A stretch of DNA of 64,000 nt, taken from the NCBI GenBank assembly GCA_030248195.1, contig JASAND010021422.1:231476-295475 (forward strand), given 5' to 3'. Within the stretch, counting starts at the first letter, position 1. Each line of letters begins with the position of its first letter. This DNA comes from Trissonchulus latispiculum. Its lineage: Eukaryota; Nematoda; Enoplea; Enoplida; Ironidae. The position numbers and the translations under genes were made by a program. Shown one piece after another: positions 62,961 to 64,000 of this stretch. The notes under the pieces are model-generated. The model saw only the letters and a program-made list of their open reading frames with translations, had not been told where the DNA came from and did not search any database.

Positions 62961-63372
62961 CTTACTGCAAGAGTACATAATAACTAAGAGTGTGACAAGC
63001 GTCCCACTCTTAGTTATTAGGCTGCAGACATCATCTGCACAATAACGGCTTACCCCCCCACAACTGAGTACCTGGTGACCCCCCCCACAACTGAGTACCA
63101 GGTACACAATTGTGCACGAGCACTCGCTTGTATGTTTACATGTTGAAGCTAAAAAGTGGCCAGCTGCTGATAGAATGTTTTTGGCTTCAACATGTAAACA
63201 TACAAGCGAGTGCTCGTGCACAATTGTGTACCTGGTACTCAGTTGTGGGGGGTCACCAGGTACTCAGTTGTGGGGGGGGGTAGGCCGTTATTGTGCAGAT
63301 GATGTTTTCTGCTTGATAACTAAGAGTGTGACGCTTGTCACACTCTTAGTTATTATGTACTCTTGCTTACTG
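62961..63372. mobile_element. Near-perfect palindromic DNA element with about 180-bp arms
   Basis: Body 62968-63365 between direct repeats cttactg (62961-62967, 63366-63372). Termini caagagtacataataactaa and the exact inverse. Each arm begins with a second small hairpin (ctaagagtgtgac...cactcttag), then a gcagatgatg/catcatctgc block, tandem acaactgagtacctggt units with C runs, and gcacgagcactcgcttgtat. The centre is a 30-bp loop at about 63150-63182. Non-coding; a foldback or MITE element. Confidence 0.75.
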
Positions 63373-64000
63373 TAACCCTGGTCCATTTTTTAATACACCT
63401 TCCGGTTAACCACTAAAGGGGCTGTACCTAAACAGTGATTGACCGCACTTGCATCCCCCTCCCCTCTCACACTTTGGCCTATGGCAGCGGGTATGGGTTG
63501 TTGACGAGTGCTGTGTGGGAGGACCCGTTAGGTTCACCCTTCATCATTTTCGTGTGGTCAGAGGAAAGAGTGACTGTTGGCGAAATTGACGAATAGGCGG
63601 ACTTATGCAGATTATTTATTTTCTGCGTTAAATTTGTTAACTGATTTTTAGCCAAAGCTAGCTAGTCGTTTCATTCCACGGTTAAAAAACATTTTTGCGT
63701 TGCTTATGCAGAAGCTTATGTTTACTTATTTATTTAAGTTTACACTCCTACTTTAGAATGCATTTTTTATTTTCTGGTTTGCAGTTCACTTAATTAATAG
63801 GATACCGCAGCGGACGGAGTTAGTTGAGATTTCTTATAGATCCTCGGAACAGTATTTCATTTAAGCTATGACTTCTAGTAGCTTGTGTATGAGGATGCTT
63901 TTGAAGTGCAGATTTAGGACGGTAAAGTGAACTGTTGGGCTCAATTTAGGACTGTTTCCGTATAGTAACACGTGCTCCGACTGGTGAATACACTCCGGCC
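63373..64000. other. Right edge, nothing recognised
   Basis: AT-rich; the phrase aaagagtgactgttggcgaa at about 63565-63584 also occurs at about 740-760. No gene supported. Confidence 0.4.

Overview
The window is animal nuclear DNA. Genes are split by GT-AG introns, SINEs, non-LTR retrotransposons and miniature DNA transposons sit in the introns, and long tandem arrays occur. No bacterial-style operon, CRISPR array or complete viral gene was seen. The species cannot be fixed. The RTE-type reverse transcriptase resembles flatworm and other lophotrochozoan elements, so an invertebrate, possibly a flatworm, is the best guess (low confidence).

Left half, minus strand, 36054 down to 240: one large gene assembled by hand from 20 coding exons. 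Every exon-exon phase agrees, the start has an in-frame stop 9 bases upstream, and the stop lies in the last exon. It encodes about 1894 residues in this order: Tudor 1 (exons 1-2), Tudor 2 (exons 3-4), a weak MBD-like segment (exons 7-9), two C-x2-C...HE-x4-H zinc-finger-like modules (exons 12 and 14) around an AT-hook exon (13), a C2H2 finger (exon 15), a Lys/Glu-rich tract plus PHD finger (exons 16-17) and a helical C-terminus (exons 18-20). This is the layout of PHF20/PHF20L1 (vertebrates) and MBD-R2 (insects), chromatin readers of the MOF-containing NSL acetyltransferase complex. The protein is much longer than the roughly 1000-1200 residues usual for the family.

The introns of that gene and the tract 36.1-52.4 kb are full of repeats. 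The most striking is a family of asymmetric elements that share a head (ACAAGTA...AAAATGCTCC) and end in a short GC-rich hairpin followed by GAT. They carry tandem arrays between head and tail and several have an inverted second copy of the head. One element is nested in another. Other repeats are TTAA-flanked elements nested three deep, poly-G/poly-C elements, large palindromes, a 5'-truncated RTE (47.3-49.18 kb), a CR1/Jockey-like fragment (9.1-9.9 kb), two tRNA-headed SINEs with target-site duplications, and a 149-bp satellite that becomes a 427-bp higher-order repeat (50.1-52.25 kb).

Right part, plus strand, 53.5-61.1 kb: two neighbouring genes of unknown function, A (5 coding exons, 273 residues) and B (at least 4 coding exons, 364 residues). 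Their first large exon (93 codons from the internal Met) and next exon (31 codons) align without gaps and all introns are phase 0, so they are old tandem paralogues. Most of the non-coding DNA around them is T-rich with few repeats. Near the right edge is a near-perfect palindromic element with long terminal inverted repeats.
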